Counted from the stretch's first letter, positions 35,567-44,543 are shown. The stretch: DNA of 64,000 nt from Galbitalea sp036266835 (GCA_036266835.1 DATAXD010000045.1:1-64000), one strand, 5' to 3'. Numbers and translations: made by a program. Notes: generated from the letters alone by a model not told the origin.

Positions 35567-36031
35567 TCAGGCCCCCACCGGATTCATGACTCTGCGGCGC
35601 GACCGCAGCCACAGCAGGCCGAGGATCGGCAACGCGACGGGAATGAACAGGTAACCGACTCCGTAGTAAGACCAGACAGTGCCATCCGACACATCGGTGT
35701 GTGCCGGTCCGGCGAACAGGGCGCCGTCGACGAGGCTCAGGGTGCCGATGATGAGCACTCCCGCCAGTTCGAAGCTGATGGTGACCCAGGCGACGCGGTA
35801 CCAGGCACGGCCCGGGGCGATCAACGCGACGGTCGCGAGCACGTAGATGACACCCGAGACGGCCGAGAGGGTTATCGGCAGGCGTGCGGACGTCGTCGAC
35901 CAGTATTCGGCGATTTGAAACACCGCTCGCGATGTTGCCCCGATCGCCAGAATGGCATAGACCGTGATCAGGACCCGGCCGATACCGAGAGTGCGGCGCG
36001 AAGGCGCCTGGGGGCTGGGACTCGCGGACAT
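35567..36031 (-). CDS. Four-segment membrane protein between truB and ribF
   Basis: 154 aa with four hydrophobic segments (about 20-38, 52-70, 80-100, 120-140) and a basic C-terminus. No family name recognised. The ATG at 36031 has GGA six bases upstream; a TTG at 36040 opens the frame. Sits one base before ribF in the same direction. Confidence 0.7.
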   Translation of the reverse strand: MSASPSPQAPSRRTLGIGRVLITVYAILAIGATSRAVFQIAEYWSTTSARLPITLSAVSGVIYVLATVALIAPGRAWYRVAWVTISFELAGVLIIGTLSLVDGALFAGPAHTDVSDGTVWSYYGVGYLFIPVALPILGLLWLRSRRRVMNPVGA

Positions 36032-36058
36032 CGCATCCAACCCTAGGCGATTCTCATC

Positions 36059-36427
36059 TCAGGCGATCTGGACCGTCCAGATGATGTTCATTCGCACGAT
36101 CATGACCGCGATAGCGAGGCAGGCAATGCCCAGAACCACAGTGCTCCAGCGATCGCGCTCAATCAGTGCCCAGGCGCCAGCGAGAAGCGGAATGACGAGC
36201 GCGCAGATCAGGTAGATATAAAACTCCAGGATGCTGCCGGTGGGTGAATTGCCCGTCAGCGGGGCGATGATCGCAATAACGAGCTGAGCGAGAAGCAGGA
36301 GTTCGACCAGCGCGACCGCTCCCATCGACAGGTCGCCGGGCTTGCGACGAAACAGGCCGAGGATGACACACAGCACCCCTGCGGCGGCAGCGACCGCGAC
36401 CTCAACCGCAGCGTATCCAAGGATCAC
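36059..36427 (-). CDS. Membrane protein coupled to truB
   Basis: 122 aa, four hydrophobic segments, few charged residues. GTG start overlaps the truB stop (GTGA). No motif recognised. Position in the truB-ribF operon is the only clue to regulation; the function is unknown. Confidence 0.7.
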   Translation of the reverse strand: MILGYAAVEVAVAAAAGVLCVILGLFRRKPGDLSMGAVALVELLLLAQLVIAIIAPLTGNSPTGSILEFYIYLICALVIPLLAGAWALIERDRWSTVVLGIACLAIAVMIVRMNIIWTVQIA

Positions 36428-37338
36428 GATTCCTCGCCCCCGTTCGGAAAGTTCACGATCACCCGCGCGACCCCCGCGTCGGTGGAAACCAAACCGATCA
36501 GGTTTCCATTCTCGTCGATCGCCGCGATAGGGCCAGAAGAATCTTGAAATGAATCTGTGAGCTGGCTCAGGGCGGGTCGCTTGCCCTGTCGCAGGTCGCG
36601 GCTCTCGCTCGCGGTGAGCAGTACCTCGGGGAACAGTCGTCGAGCGACCAATGCCGGATCCAGCAGCCCGGACAGCAACGACTCACCCAGCGCCCCCGCC
36701 TCGGAAATCTCGAACGGCCCGACTCGTGTTCGGCGCAGCGCGGTGAGGTGCCCGCCGACCCCCAGGGCGGCACCAAGGTCGCGGGCCAGGGCGCGGATGT
36801 AGGTGCCGGACGAGCAATCGACCGACACATCCAGCTCAATCGCCTCGCCGAGCGGCGCAGGCAGGCGGCGCATCTCCAGCACTTCGAACGCGCTCACCGT
36901 CACATCGCGCGCAGGCAGGTCAACCGATTCGCCGGCGCGCACCCGATCGTACGAACGCCTGCCGTCGACCTTGATGGCACTCACCGAGCTGGGTACCTGC
37001 CGGATTCTTCCCGTGAGCGCGGCAATTCTCGGCTGGATGTCTCCCTCGGTGAGCTGGGTGGTGTCGGCGGGTTCGCCCAGCGGGCTACCCTCCGCGTCAT
37101 CCGTCGTGGTCGAGCTTCCGAGACGGATGGTCGCCAGATACTGCTTGTCGAGGCCAACCAGGTAAGTGAGTAGTCGGGTGGATGCGTCGATTCCGAGCAC
37201 GAGCAGCCCGGTCGCCATCGGATCGAGGGTGCCGGCGTGGCCGACGCGACGCGTGTCTGCTAGCTTGCGCACCCGCGAAACGACGTCGTGGCTCGTTATG
37301 CCCGCCGGCTTGTCGACGAGCAGGATGCCGGAAGTCAC
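36424..37338 (-). CDS. truB: tRNA pseudouridine(55) synthase
   Basis: 304 aa. ILLVDKPAGITSHDVV, then the catalytic Asp39 in HAGTLDPMATGLL, LDKQYLATIRLG, RIRQVPSSVSAIKVDGRRSY, and CSSGTYIRALARDLG define TruB, which makes pseudouridine at position 55 of the tRNA T-loop. The GTG at 37338 is five bases after the tetR stop and gives the normal N-terminus. In many actinobacteria truB follows rbfA; here about 6.7 kb of unrelated genes lie between them. Confidence 0.95.
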   Translation of the reverse strand: MTSGILLVDKPAGITSHDVVSRVRKLADTRRVGHAGTLDPMATGLLVLGIDASTRLLTYLVGLDKQYLATIRLGSSTTTDDAEGSPLGEPADTTQLTEGDIQPRIAALTGRIRQVPSSVSAIKVDGRRSYDRVRAGESVDLPARDVTVSAFEVLEMRRLPAPLGEAIELDVSVDCSSGTYIRALARDLGAALGVGGHLTALRRTRVGPFEISEAGALGESLLSGLLDPALVARRLFPEVLLTASESRDLRQGKRPALSQLTDSFQDSSGPIAAIDENGNLIGLVSTDAGVARVIVNFPNGGEES

Positions 37339-37342
37339 GCCT

Positions 37343-37966
37343 CTAGTCTGCTGCAGCCTGCCCGCGCGCGACATCGAGCAGCAGGTCGACCTTGGCGTGT
37401 GCGGCAGCGGTCAGTAACTCCCGTGCATCCACGTCCGTGTCGTAATCGTCGGTCACGCGAAGCCCCACCAATGTGTTCAGGAGCATCCCTTTCGCAAGAA
37501 ACTCCTCGGCCTCGGATGGGGTGAATCCCGCCTCCGTCTTCAAGAAGCGGTACATGTCGAGAAATCCGCAGCGGGCGACCTTACCGATGACCGGATCCGA
37601 TCCAAGGACGAATCCGTGCATGAGCGACAGCAGCAGCCCTCGATCCTGCAGAAGGTCGACGTAAGCGAAGCCGAGGCGCTCGCGGATCGGTCGCGAGGAC
37701 TCGATCGCGATCTCAGCGCGGAACGCATCGAACAGACGGTCCAGATCGCGCTGGAGCACCTCGAGGAAGAGCTTCTCCTTCGTGCCGAACATCCGTACAA
37801 CGTAGGGCTGACTGACGCCAGCGGCCGTAGCTACCTGGTCGGTTGTCGTGCCGGCATACCCGCGCTCCCCGAAAACTTCGGTCGCCGCATCGAGGATGAG
37901 GACGCGGCGGTCGTCCGCTGCCATCCTCGTCGACTTCGCCGGTCGCAGGGTCGTCATGCTTGACAT
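37343..37966 (-). CDS. TetR-family regulator of the adjacent MFS exporter
   Basis: 207 aa. N-terminal helix-turn-helix: RRVLILDAATEVFGERGYAGTTTDQVATAAGVSQPYVVRMFG (split here for reference: ILDAATEVFGERGYAGTTT and AAGVSQPYVVRMF). The C-terminal ligand domain is generic. It diverges from the MFS gene at 38057, and two inverted repeats of one pattern lie in the 90-base gap, one touching its own start. Autoregulation and repression of the exporter are therefore likely. ATG at 37966; a second ATG at 37957 is possible. Confidence 0.92.
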   Translation of the reverse strand: MSSMTTLRPAKSTRMAADDRRVLILDAATEVFGERGYAGTTTDQVATAAGVSQPYVVRMFGTKEKLFLEVLQRDLDRLFDAFRAEIAIESSRPIRERLGFAYVDLLQDRGLLLSLMHGFVLGSDPVIGKVARCGFLDMYRFLKTEAGFTPSEAEEFLAKGMLLNTLVGLRVTDDYDTDVDARELLTAAAHAKVDLLLDVARGQAAAD

Positions 37967-37982
37967 GTTATCAGTCGATTAC
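37967..37982. promoter_or_regulatory. TetR operator copy 1
   Basis: GTTATC-AGTC-GATTAC: 6-bp inverted repeat with one mismatch and a four-base spacer, abutting the tetR start codon. It shares its pattern with the second copy 32 bases away. Confidence 0.75.
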
Positions 37983-37998
37983 TAATCTGAGCAGGTAA

Positions 37999-38014
37999 GT
38001 AATCATTCGATTAC
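37999..38014. promoter_or_regulatory. TetR operator copy 2
   Basis: GTAATC-ATTC-GATTAC: perfect 6-bp inverted repeat with a four-base spacer, 43 bases before the MFS start. With copy 1 it makes a double operator in the divergent promoter region. Confidence 0.8.
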
Positions 38015-38056
38015 AACTTCGTCAAATTCGTTCCCGTCCCGCCCCCAGGAGCAGAC

Positions 38057-39505
38057 ATGACCGTCACGCAGAGCCCCGAAGCAACCACCACCCCGTTCCC
38101 CGTGGCAAAGCGCCGCATCCCGGTCTGGCTCGCGATCGTCGCCGCCAGCATCCCGATGTTCATGGCCAGCCTCGACAACCTCGTCGTGACCAACGCACTT
38201 CCGGTCATCCACCGCGACCTGAACGCGAGCGTCGAGCAGTTGCAGTGGCTCGTGAACGCCTACACGCTCAGCTTCGCCACCTTCATCCTTCTCTCGGTCG
38301 CACTGGGCGACCGGTTCGGACGCCGCACCGTCTTCGCGATCGGCATCACGATCTTCACGCTCGCGTCCGTGGCCGCGGGATTCAGCACCGACCCGGCACA
38401 GCTCATCGCCGCGCGTGCCGTGCAGGGCATCGGGGGCGCCGCGCTGTTGCCACTCTCGCTGACCCTCCTCGCCGGCTCGGTTGCTCCGCGACTGAGGCCG
38501 CTCGCAATCGGGATCTGGGGCGGCGTGGCGGGCCTCGGCGTTGCGCTCGGCCCGCTCATCGGCGGCGCCGTTGTTCAGGGCTGGGACTGGCAGGCAATCT
38601 TCTGGATCAACATCCCGGTCGGGATCATCTCCGTGCCGCTCGTGCTGATCGCACTTCCCAACAGCTTCGGCGCGAGGGTTCGCGCGGACATCGTGGGGGT
38701 CGCACTCGTCGGCCTCGGCGTGCTCGGTGTCGTGTTCGGAATCGTGCGGGGCAACGATGCCGGCTGGCACAGCGCCCAGGTGCTCACCGGCCTGATCGGC
38801 GGCGGCATCCTGTTGCTCGCATTCCTGTGGTGGGAGACGCGCACCAAGGCGCCCCTCATCCCGCTCGGGCTGTTCCGTGACCGCAGCTTCTCGGTCGCCA
38901 ACCTCGTTGGCTTCGGATTCAGCTTCGGGATGTTCGGATCAATCTTTATCCTCATCCAGTTCCTGCAGGTTGTGAAAGGTGCGACTCCGCTGGAGGCCGC
39001 GTTCCAGACCACCCCGTGGACCATGGCGCCCATGATCGTCGCGCCGCTCGCGGGCTTCGTCGCACCGCGTGTCGGCACTCGAATCCTCATCACCGCCGGC
39101 CTGGTTTTCCAGGCGACGGCGCTGTTCTGGCTCGCCGCAGCGATGTCGCCGACCGTCGCGTACACCACGATGCTCGGCCCGTTCATCCTCGCTGGCATCG
39201 GCATGGGGCTGGTTTTCTCGCCCTCGTCGACCGCGGTGCTCGCAACCATGCACGAGCAGGATCGAGCCAAGGCCAGCGGCGTCAACTCGACTCTTCGTGA
39301 GATCGGAATCGCGCTCGGCGTTGCGGTACTGACCGCCGTCTTCACCGGCGCGAACGGGCAGCTGACTCCGACCGGATATGTGCACGCAGCAGTACCCGCG
39401 GTACTCGTCGGTGCGGCCGTCGTGGCAGCCACTGCGCTCGTCTCACTGGCGCTGCCTGCTGGTCGGCTTCTGCGAAAGTCCGCGGTCGAGCCCGTCGGGC
39501 GATAG
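38057..39505 (+). CDS. MFS drug exporter, DHA2 family (14 segments)
   Basis: 482 aa. LDNLVVTNALPVIHRDLNAS in the first helix, ALGDRFGRRTVF loop, RAVQGIGGAALLPLSLTLL motif C region and GIWGGVAGLGVALGPLIGGA are typical of proton-driven EmrB/QacA-like exporters. Substrate unknown. AGGAG seven bases before the ATG. Divergent from, and probably repressed by, the TetR gene. Confidence 0.92.
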   Translation: MTVTQSPEATTTPFPVAKRRIPVWLAIVAASIPMFMASLDNLVVTNALPVIHRDLNASVEQLQWLVNAYTLSFATFILLSVALGDRFGRRTVFAIGITIFTLASVAAGFSTDPAQLIAARAVQGIGGAALLPLSLTLLAGSVAPRLRPLAIGIWGGVAGLGVALGPLIGGAVVQGWDWQAIFWINIPVGIISVPLVLIALPNSFGARVRADIVGVALVGLGVLGVVFGIVRGNDAGWHSAQVLTGLIGGGILLLAFLWWETRTKAPLIPLGLFRDRSFSVANLVGFGFSFGMFGSIFILIQFLQVVKGATPLEAAFQTTPWTMAPMIVAPLAGFVAPRVGTRILITAGLVFQATALFWLAAAMSPTVAYTTMLGPFILAGIGMGLVFSPSSTAVLATMHEQDRAKASGVNSTLREIGIALGVAVLTAVFTGANGQLTPTGYVHAAVPAVLVGAAVVAATALVSLALPAGRLLRKSAVEPVGR

Positions 39506-39528
39506 GTCGGCCCGCTAGTATCGCGGAC

Positions 39529-40515
39529 ATGCGGATTGGCGTCATCGGAGCGGGAGCTATCGGTGGCGCCATGGCAGCGCTCGCGGCACGGAGCGGCCAC
39601 GACGTCGAGGTGACGGCTCGCGGAGACCACCTGAAGGCGATCCAGGATTCCGGGATCAAACTCACCGGGGACTGGGGAAACTTTAGCGCCGTCGTGACCG
39701 CGGGCGAGTCGCTCACGCGGGCACCCGAACTGGCGATCGTCGCAACCAAGGCGCAGGATGCCCGCGCTGCGATACTCGGGAACGCGCGACTGCTCAACGG
39801 AATTCCCGTCGTCGTGGTTCAGAACGGCCTGAAAGGTGTGTCGTCGGCTCGAGGCCTGCTGCCTCGATCAGACATCCTCGGCGGCCTCGCTCTGTATGCG
39901 ACGTCGCTGGTTGAACCGGGCCACATTGCGATCACCACGACGGGCCCCACCTTCATCGGCGGCGGGGACGACGTGCCGGAGCGCTATGTCATCAGCGCAC
40001 TGGCGGACACGATGCCCACCAGGCTCGTCAGTAATTTCGTCGGTGCCCAGTGGACCAAGCTGGTCGTCAACCAGGTCAATGCGCTCCCGGCGATCACCGG
40101 AATGAGCGTTCAGGAAGTCATTGCGCATCCGGGGCTGCGGAGGATCCTGACCCGCAGCATGCGCGAAAACGTCAGGGTTGGCCGGAAGTCCGGCATCCGT
40201 TTCGAGAGTCTGCAGAGCCTGACCAACAGCGGTCTGCGCCTGTTCGCCGGCGTCCCGCTCGGGCTGGCGGAGTCGCTGCCGAAGCTGATGGCCCGGCGGA
40301 TGGGCGCGACGCCGAATCCGGGGTCGACTCTTCAGAGCATCCGACGCGGTGTGCACACCGAGATCGACTACCTGAACGGAGCGGTCGTGGATGCGGCGAC
40401 GACCGCTGGCACCGCGGCCCCTGTCAACGCCGCGATCGTCGCACTCGTGCACGAGGTCGAGGACAGCGGCAAGTTCTTGACCCCCGACGAGGTCATCGCC
40501 CGCATCAACGGCTAG
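39529..40515 (+). CDS. Ketopantoate reductase-family (PanE/ApbA) oxidoreductase
   Basis: 328 aa. NADPH-binding GVIGAGAIGGAMAAL at the N-terminus, VVVVQNGLKG, and the catalytic-lysine segment WTKLVVNQVNALPAITG. True PanE makes pantoate for CoA synthesis; many actinobacterial homologues have other or unknown substrates, and no pan genes are nearby, so the symbol is withheld. Its TAG overlaps the stop of the convergent kinase gene within a CTAG palindrome. Confidence 0.85.
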   Translation: MRIGVIGAGAIGGAMAALAARSGHDVEVTARGDHLKAIQDSGIKLTGDWGNFSAVVTAGESLTRAPELAIVATKAQDARAAILGNARLLNGIPVVVVQNGLKGVSSARGLLPRSDILGGLALYATSLVEPGHIAITTTGPTFIGGGDDVPERYVISALADTMPTRLVSNFVGAQWTKLVVNQVNALPAITGMSVQEVIAHPGLRRILTRSMRENVRVGRKSGIRFESLQSLTNSGLRLFAGVPLGLAESLPKLMARRMGATPNPGSTLQSIRRGVHTEIDYLNGAVVDAATTAGTAAPVNAAIVALVHEVEDSGKFLTPDEVIARING

Positions 40516-41213
40516 CAGGAGTCGGCGAAGATCCGCTTCGGATGCTCGAAATCGCTGTTGTCAACTATCGCGGTCGCGGCCTCGCGCGGCTTCGCCTCCT
40601 CGAGGTACAGCTTCTGGCCGCCTCGGTAGCGTTCCGGATTCGGTGAGCGACCGTCGCGCTCGAGCATCCGTGCCTCGGCGACCTCGCGGTCGACCTCGAG
40701 CCAGATCGAGTAGTTCCAAATCCCGCGAAGCTCTGGACGGTTCAAGAAGATACCGTCCACGACGAGGATCGCGTCCTTAGGACCGGATGACCACACCGGC
40801 TGGAACGGCAGGTCACGTTTCAGATCGAAGGCTTTGAGGTTGAACGAGCCGATCCAGCCGGTGCGGAACGGTTCGGTGAGCATCCGCTTGAAGGTCGGGT
40901 AATCGAACGAGTCGCGGTAGAAGCCTTCAGCAGACTCTCGACCGCGGGCGTACCGGCGCGCGCGCTGCTGGTGGAAATCATCGATCGAGGCTCGGAACAC
41001 GGCGCGATGTCCGATGCCCAGTTGAGCCCCGAGCGCATTGGCGAACTCGGTCTTGCCCGCGCCATCGATGCCATCGACGGCGACGATCACGCGCCCCTCG
41101 CTGTAGTTGTGCAGGATTTCGGCGGCCAATTCGGCGACAACCGTCTTGCGGCTGTGCTTTCGGGCGGCCTCCGGCTGCGATTTCGGATCGGCGACGGCGG
41201 ACTTGGTGGGCAT
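40512..41213 (-). CDS. Uridine kinase-like P-loop kinase
   Basis: 233 aa. Walker A VDGIDGAGKTEFANALG (about 46-62), ASIDDFHQQR (substrate and metal region), LVVDGIFLNRPEL, and a lid segment with RMLERDG. The pattern matches the uridine kinase/phosphoribulokinase-like family. The phosphate acceptor is not identifiable. Followed by RYRGGQKLYLEEAKP, typical of this actinobacterial group. ATG start at 41213. Confidence 0.82.
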   Translation of the reverse strand: MPTKSAVADPKSQPEAARKHSRKTVVAELAAEILHNYSEGRVIVAVDGIDGAGKTEFANALGAQLGIGHRAVFRASIDDFHQQRARRYARGRESAEGFYRDSFDYPTFKRMLTEPFRTGWIGSFNLKAFDLKRDLPFQPVWSSGPKDAILVVDGIFLNRPELRGIWNYSIWLEVDREVAEARMLERDGRSPNPERYRGGQKLYLEEAKPREAATAIVDNSDFEHPKRIFADSC

Positions 41214-41235
41214 GCATCCAGTTTAGGTTTGGTCT

Positions 41236-42132
41236 GTGGCAATAGCACCGGCCGTCGAGGAGTGGTTTTCGGCCAACAAACGCGAGCTGCCGTGGCGTGC
41301 GGAGGGCTATTCGGCGTGGGGCATCCTCGTCAGCGAGATCATGCTGCAGCAGACCCCGGTCGCGCGTGTGATCCCTCGACTCGAACAATGGCTTCAGCGC
41401 TGGCCCAGCCCGGCGGCCCTCGCTGACGCGTCGGCCGGTGAGGCGGTGCGCGCGTGGGAGCGTCTTGGATACCCGCGGCGAGCGCTCAACCTTCATGCGG
41501 CCGCGGTCGCGATCACCCGCGATCACGGCGGAGTGGTGCCCTCCCGGGTCGATGATCTTCTCGCACTCCCCGGGATCGGGGCGTACACGGCCCGCGCCGT
41601 CGCGACCTTCGCGTACGGCATCCGTACTCCGGTGGTCGACACCAACGTGCGCCGGGTTCTCGCGCGCGCGATCGACGGCCAGGCCGAGGCGGGGCCAGGC
41701 TCTACATCGCGCGATCTCGCTGCGATGGAGAGTCAGCTGCCCGCCGATCCAGCCCGAGCCCGGAACTTCAACGCCGGAGCGATGGAATTGGGCGCCGTCG
41801 TGTGTACGGCGCGCATACCCCGGTGCGGGGTCTGTCCCATTTCAGCGCAGTGCGCGTGGAGACTCGCCGGCTACCCCGCCTACGCAGGGCCACGGCGCGC
41901 CGGGCAGAAACGCTACGAAGGATCGGACCGGCAGGTTCGCGGCATGATCCTTGCGGCGCTGCGGGCGCATGACTCCCCCATCGGCGCCACCGAACTGGAG
42001 AGTGTGTGGCCGGACGCGCTGCAACTCACCCGCGCTCTCGACGGGCTCCTCGTCGACGGCTTGGTGGTCGGCTCGCCCGATGTGGGCTACACGCTGCCGG
42101 GCGAAGCGCCGGGGGCAGCACGATTAGGCTGA
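41236..42132 (+). CDS. mutY: A/G-specific adenine glycosylase
   Basis: 298 aa. Removes adenine opposite 8-oxoguanine. Seen: LPWR, SEIMLQQTPVARV (catalytic Glu), helix-hairpin-helix LPGIGAYTARAVATF, VVDTNVRRVL (catalytic Asp), and the four cysteines of the [4Fe-4S] cluster (CTARIPRCGVCPISAQC). It lacks the C-terminal NUDIX-like 8-oxoG recognition domain of E. coli MutY (350 aa), as is usual in actinobacteria. GTG start 22 bases from the divergent kinase start. Confidence 0.92.
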   Translation: MAIAPAVEEWFSANKRELPWRAEGYSAWGILVSEIMLQQTPVARVIPRLEQWLQRWPSPAALADASAGEAVRAWERLGYPRRALNLHAAAVAITRDHGGVVPSRVDDLLALPGIGAYTARAVATFAYGIRTPVVDTNVRRVLARAIDGQAEAGPGSTSRDLAAMESQLPADPARARNFNAGAMELGAVVCTARIPRCGVCPISAQCAWRLAGYPAYAGPRRAGQKRYEGSDRQVRGMILAALRAHDSPIGATELESVWPDALQLTRALDGLLVDGLVVGSPDVGYTLPGEAPGAARLG

Positions 42133-42137
42133 GGTTC

Positions 42138-43559
42138 GTGCCATCCACTGCCCTGCGCCTGGCGCTCGCGCCCGCGACGGGCCCATTGGCTGATGCATTG
42201 GCGGCCATTCCCACGGCAGTCGGAATCGTTCGCGAATTCCCTGCGGATGCGCTTGCCGAAGCCGAGGCGGCTGCGGCGCATCCGAACCTACCCGACCTCG
42301 ATCAGACTGACGTTCCCTTCGTCACGATCGATCCGGCGGGGTCCATGGACCTCGACCAGGCGCTGTATCTCGAGCGCTCGCCCCACGGGTATCGCGTGCT
42401 CTACGCAATCGCGGACGTGCCGTCGTTCGTCACGCCGGGCGGCGCATTGGACGCCGAGTCCCGCAAGAGGGGCCAGACGATTTACCCACCGGATGGGCCG
42501 ATTCCACTGCATCCGCTGATCCTCAGCAACGGCGCGGCATCGCTGCTTCCGGACCAGCTCCGCAGTGCCTTCGTATGGGACCTGGCACTCGATTCGGACG
42601 CTAACCTCGTGTCCACCTCGCTGAGGCGGGCCCGGGTGAAGAGCGTGGCCAAGCTCGACTACATCGGGGTTCAGCAGGCGATCGATGATGGGACCGCGGA
42701 TGACAACCTCGCGCTCCTGAAGGAAATCGGCCTGAAGCGCATCCAACTCGAAATTGCGCGCGGGGCAGCCAACCTCACGCTGCCAGAGACCGCGGTGGAT
42801 GAAGTTGACGGCGGCTATCAGCTCGTGCGCCGGCAGCCGCAGCCGACCGAGGACTGGAATGCCCAGCTCTCACTGCTCACCGGCATGGCTGCTGCGGAGC
42901 TCATGATCGGCGCGAAGATCGGCATCCTAAGGACGATGCCTGCACCCGAGCAGTGGGAGACGGACCGGTTCCGCAAGCAGACCGTCGCCCTCGGCAGGGC
43001 ATGGCCCGAGACCGAGCTGTACGGCCAATACCTGCGTTCGCTGGACACGACCGATCCGAGGCAGCTGGCGATCATGCACGCCGCGGGATCACTGTTCCGT
43101 GGCGCCGGCTACACGGCGTTCGACGGCAGCGTGCCGGTTGGCCTCGTCCAGGCGGCGGTCGGCGCCTCGTACACGCACGCGACCGCGCCCCTGCGGCGAC
43201 TGGTAGATCGATTCGTGTTGGTCGTGTGCGAGGCCATCAGTTCGGGCACGGCGATCCCGACGTGGGCTCGCGACGCGCTGCCCGACCTTCCCGAGCTGAT
43301 GGCGCACTCCGGCGCTGTCGCCAGCCAGTTCGAGCATCGCGCGCTGGACACGGTCGAGGCGGCGGTGCTGTCGACTCGCGTGGGCGATACGTTCTATGCC
43401 ACCGTGATCTCGCTGTCAAAGACCGGCGGCAGCATCCAGCTCACCGAGCCCGCCGTGACGGCGCACTGCAACGGCGCCCTGGTGGATGGCAGCGTGGTCC
43501 GGGCGAAACTCGTGACCGCCGACATCCCGACCGGCCAAGTCGTTTTCGAGCTCGCCTGA
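42138..43559 (+). CDS. RNB-domain ribonuclease (RNase II/R family)
   Basis: 473 aa, consisting essentially of the RNB catalytic domain and a short C-terminal S1/OB-like end. Catalytic acidic cluster: DVPFVTIDPAGSMDLDQALYLE; also YAIADVPSFVTPGGALD and YTHATAPLRRLVDRF. Processive 3'-5' exoribonuclease is the family function. The N-terminal cold-shock domains of RNase II/R are missing, as in other short actinobacterial forms. The GTG at 42138 with GAGG before it follows mutY by five bases. Confidence 0.88.
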   Translation: MPSTALRLALAPATGPLADALAAIPTAVGIVREFPADALAEAEAAAAHPNLPDLDQTDVPFVTIDPAGSMDLDQALYLERSPHGYRVLYAIADVPSFVTPGGALDAESRKRGQTIYPPDGPIPLHPLILSNGAASLLPDQLRSAFVWDLALDSDANLVSTSLRRARVKSVAKLDYIGVQQAIDDGTADDNLALLKEIGLKRIQLEIARGAANLTLPETAVDEVDGGYQLVRRQPQPTEDWNAQLSLLTGMAAAELMIGAKIGILRTMPAPEQWETDRFRKQTVALGRAWPETELYGQYLRSLDTTDPRQLAIMHAAGSLFRGAGYTAFDGSVPVGLVQAAVGASYTHATAPLRRLVDRFVLVVCEAISSGTAIPTWARDALPDLPELMAHSGAVASQFEHRALDTVEAAVLSTRVGDTFYATVISLSKTGGSIQLTEPAVTAHCNGALVDGSVVRAKLVTADIPTGQVVFELA

Positions 43560-43590
43560 CCCCGTCCGGCCCCGACGCCCGTCGCTCGTC

Positions 43591-43699
43591 TTTTTCAGGA
43601 GGTTGAGTGATTCGGTGAGCGGTCGCGCGCCACATTGGTCGTCACCCGTACACTCCCGTCACACCGGCTCCTGAAATGGGTGCCGCACCTCCTGAAAAA
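43591..43699. repeat. 109-bp element bounded by 13-bp perfect inverted repeats
   Basis: TTTTTCAGGAGGT at 43591-43603 and ACCTCCTGAAAAA at 43687-43699, both next to coding ends (RNB stop at 43559, YciI stop at 43717). A second CTCCTGAAA occurs inside at about 43671. It may serve as a two-way terminator for convergent genes, since each arm carries the T run on the proper side, or be a small mobile remnant. Confidence 0.6.
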
Positions 43700-43716
43700 A
43701 GAGAGGCAGAGGGCAC

Positions 43717-44007
43717 TTACGTTGCCGGGAACTCCAGCGGGCTCCACTCCCGGATTTCGGATTTCCAAACGAGACCCTCGAGCTGGAATGGATCCTGCGC
43801 CATGAACTCTTCGGCCCCCTCGCGCGAGCGGAAGATCGCCATCGACCCCTGCGTGACGGGGTCACCGAATGTCCCGATCATCCAGATCTGGCCGCCCTTT
43901 GCGAACTCATCGAGGTACGCCTTGTGCCGCGGGTAGGCCTCGATGTTACTGGCAAAACTTGCCGGATCCGCGTCGGGATCGGAGTGATAGAACGTCACGT
44001 AATACAC
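43717..44007 (-). CDS. YciI-like protein
   Basis: 96 aa, ferredoxin-like fold of the YciI family: FYHSDPDA, YPRHKAYLDEFAKGGQIWMIGTFGDP, GSMAIFRS and DPFQLEGLV. The conserved His/Asp pair suggests an enzyme, but function is unknown. GTG start at 44007, 22 bases after rbfA in the same direction. Confidence 0.85.
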   Translation of the reverse strand: MYYVTFYHSDPDADPASFASNIEAYPRHKAYLDEFAKGGQIWMIGTFGDPVTQGSMAIFRSREGAEEFMAQDPFQLEGLVWKSEIREWSPLEFPAT

Positions 44008-44029
44008 GCGACGATTCTAGAGTCGAGAT

Positions 44030-44473
44030 CTACTCGTCGTCGTCCTCGTCGATGACCCGCGGTTTGACGTACGGATCTTCGTCTCCGGCATAGTGGGCCG
44101 TCGTCGCAAGAGCCGCAACCTCGGTGTCGCGGTTGTGTGCCTCGGTGAGCAGCGAGTCGATCAGCGCCGCATTCTCCGGTATGCCATCCGGGATGAATTC
44201 CAGCGACGGCGTGAGCCGGGCCGTGATGTTCTTACCGACCTCGCTGCGCAGCATTCCGGTCGCCGACTTGAGTGCAGCCGCGGTATCCGACCGTTCTTCG
44301 TCGCTCCCGTACACCGTGTAGAAGATCGACGCGTGCTGCAGATCGCCCGTCACGCGAACGTCAGTGATCGTCACGAACCCGAGTCGGGGATCCTTGATTC
44401 CTCGCTCAAGTCGTTTGGCAACAATCACCTTGATCCGGTCGGCCATCTTCGCCGCGCGTGCTGCGTCTGCCAT
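44030..44473 (-). CDS. rbfA: Ribosome-binding factor A
   Basis: 147 aa. KH-fold RbfA: AKMADRIKVIVAKRLERGIKDPRLGFVTITDVRVTGDLQ (in parts: RIKVIVAKRLE, DPRLGFVTITDVRV) and the C-terminal LRSEVGKNITARLTPSLEF. Needed for 16S 5'-end processing and 30S maturation. An ATG at 44485 is an alternative start with AAAGGG directly before it; the ATG at 44473 fits known N-termini better and has AAGGA just upstream. It follows infB but is separated from it by a large palindrome and a REP-like repeat. Confidence 0.93.
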   Translation of the reverse strand: MADAARAAKMADRIKVIVAKRLERGIKDPRLGFVTITDVRVTGDLQHASIFYTVYGSDEERSDTAAALKSATGMLRSEVGKNITARLTPSLEFIPDGIPENAALIDSLLTEAHNRDTEVAALATTAHYAGDEDPYVKPRVIDEDDDE

Positions 44474-44512
44474 TTCCTTATCCATCCCTTTCGAGGCTGG
44501 TGCGGTTCATTG

Positions 44513-44543
44513 GGTCTCGATACGCCCTTCGGGCTACTCGACC
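44513..44543. repeat. REP-like palindromic repeat
   Basis: Imperfect palindrome: GGTCTCGATACGCCC, TTC, GGGCTACTCGACC. The two arms match as GGTC...CGCCC/GGGC...GACC with internal mismatch. Elements of this form recur in actinobacterial intergenic regions; only this one copy was seen in the window. It lies 28 bases before the rbfA alternative start. Confidence 0.6.
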
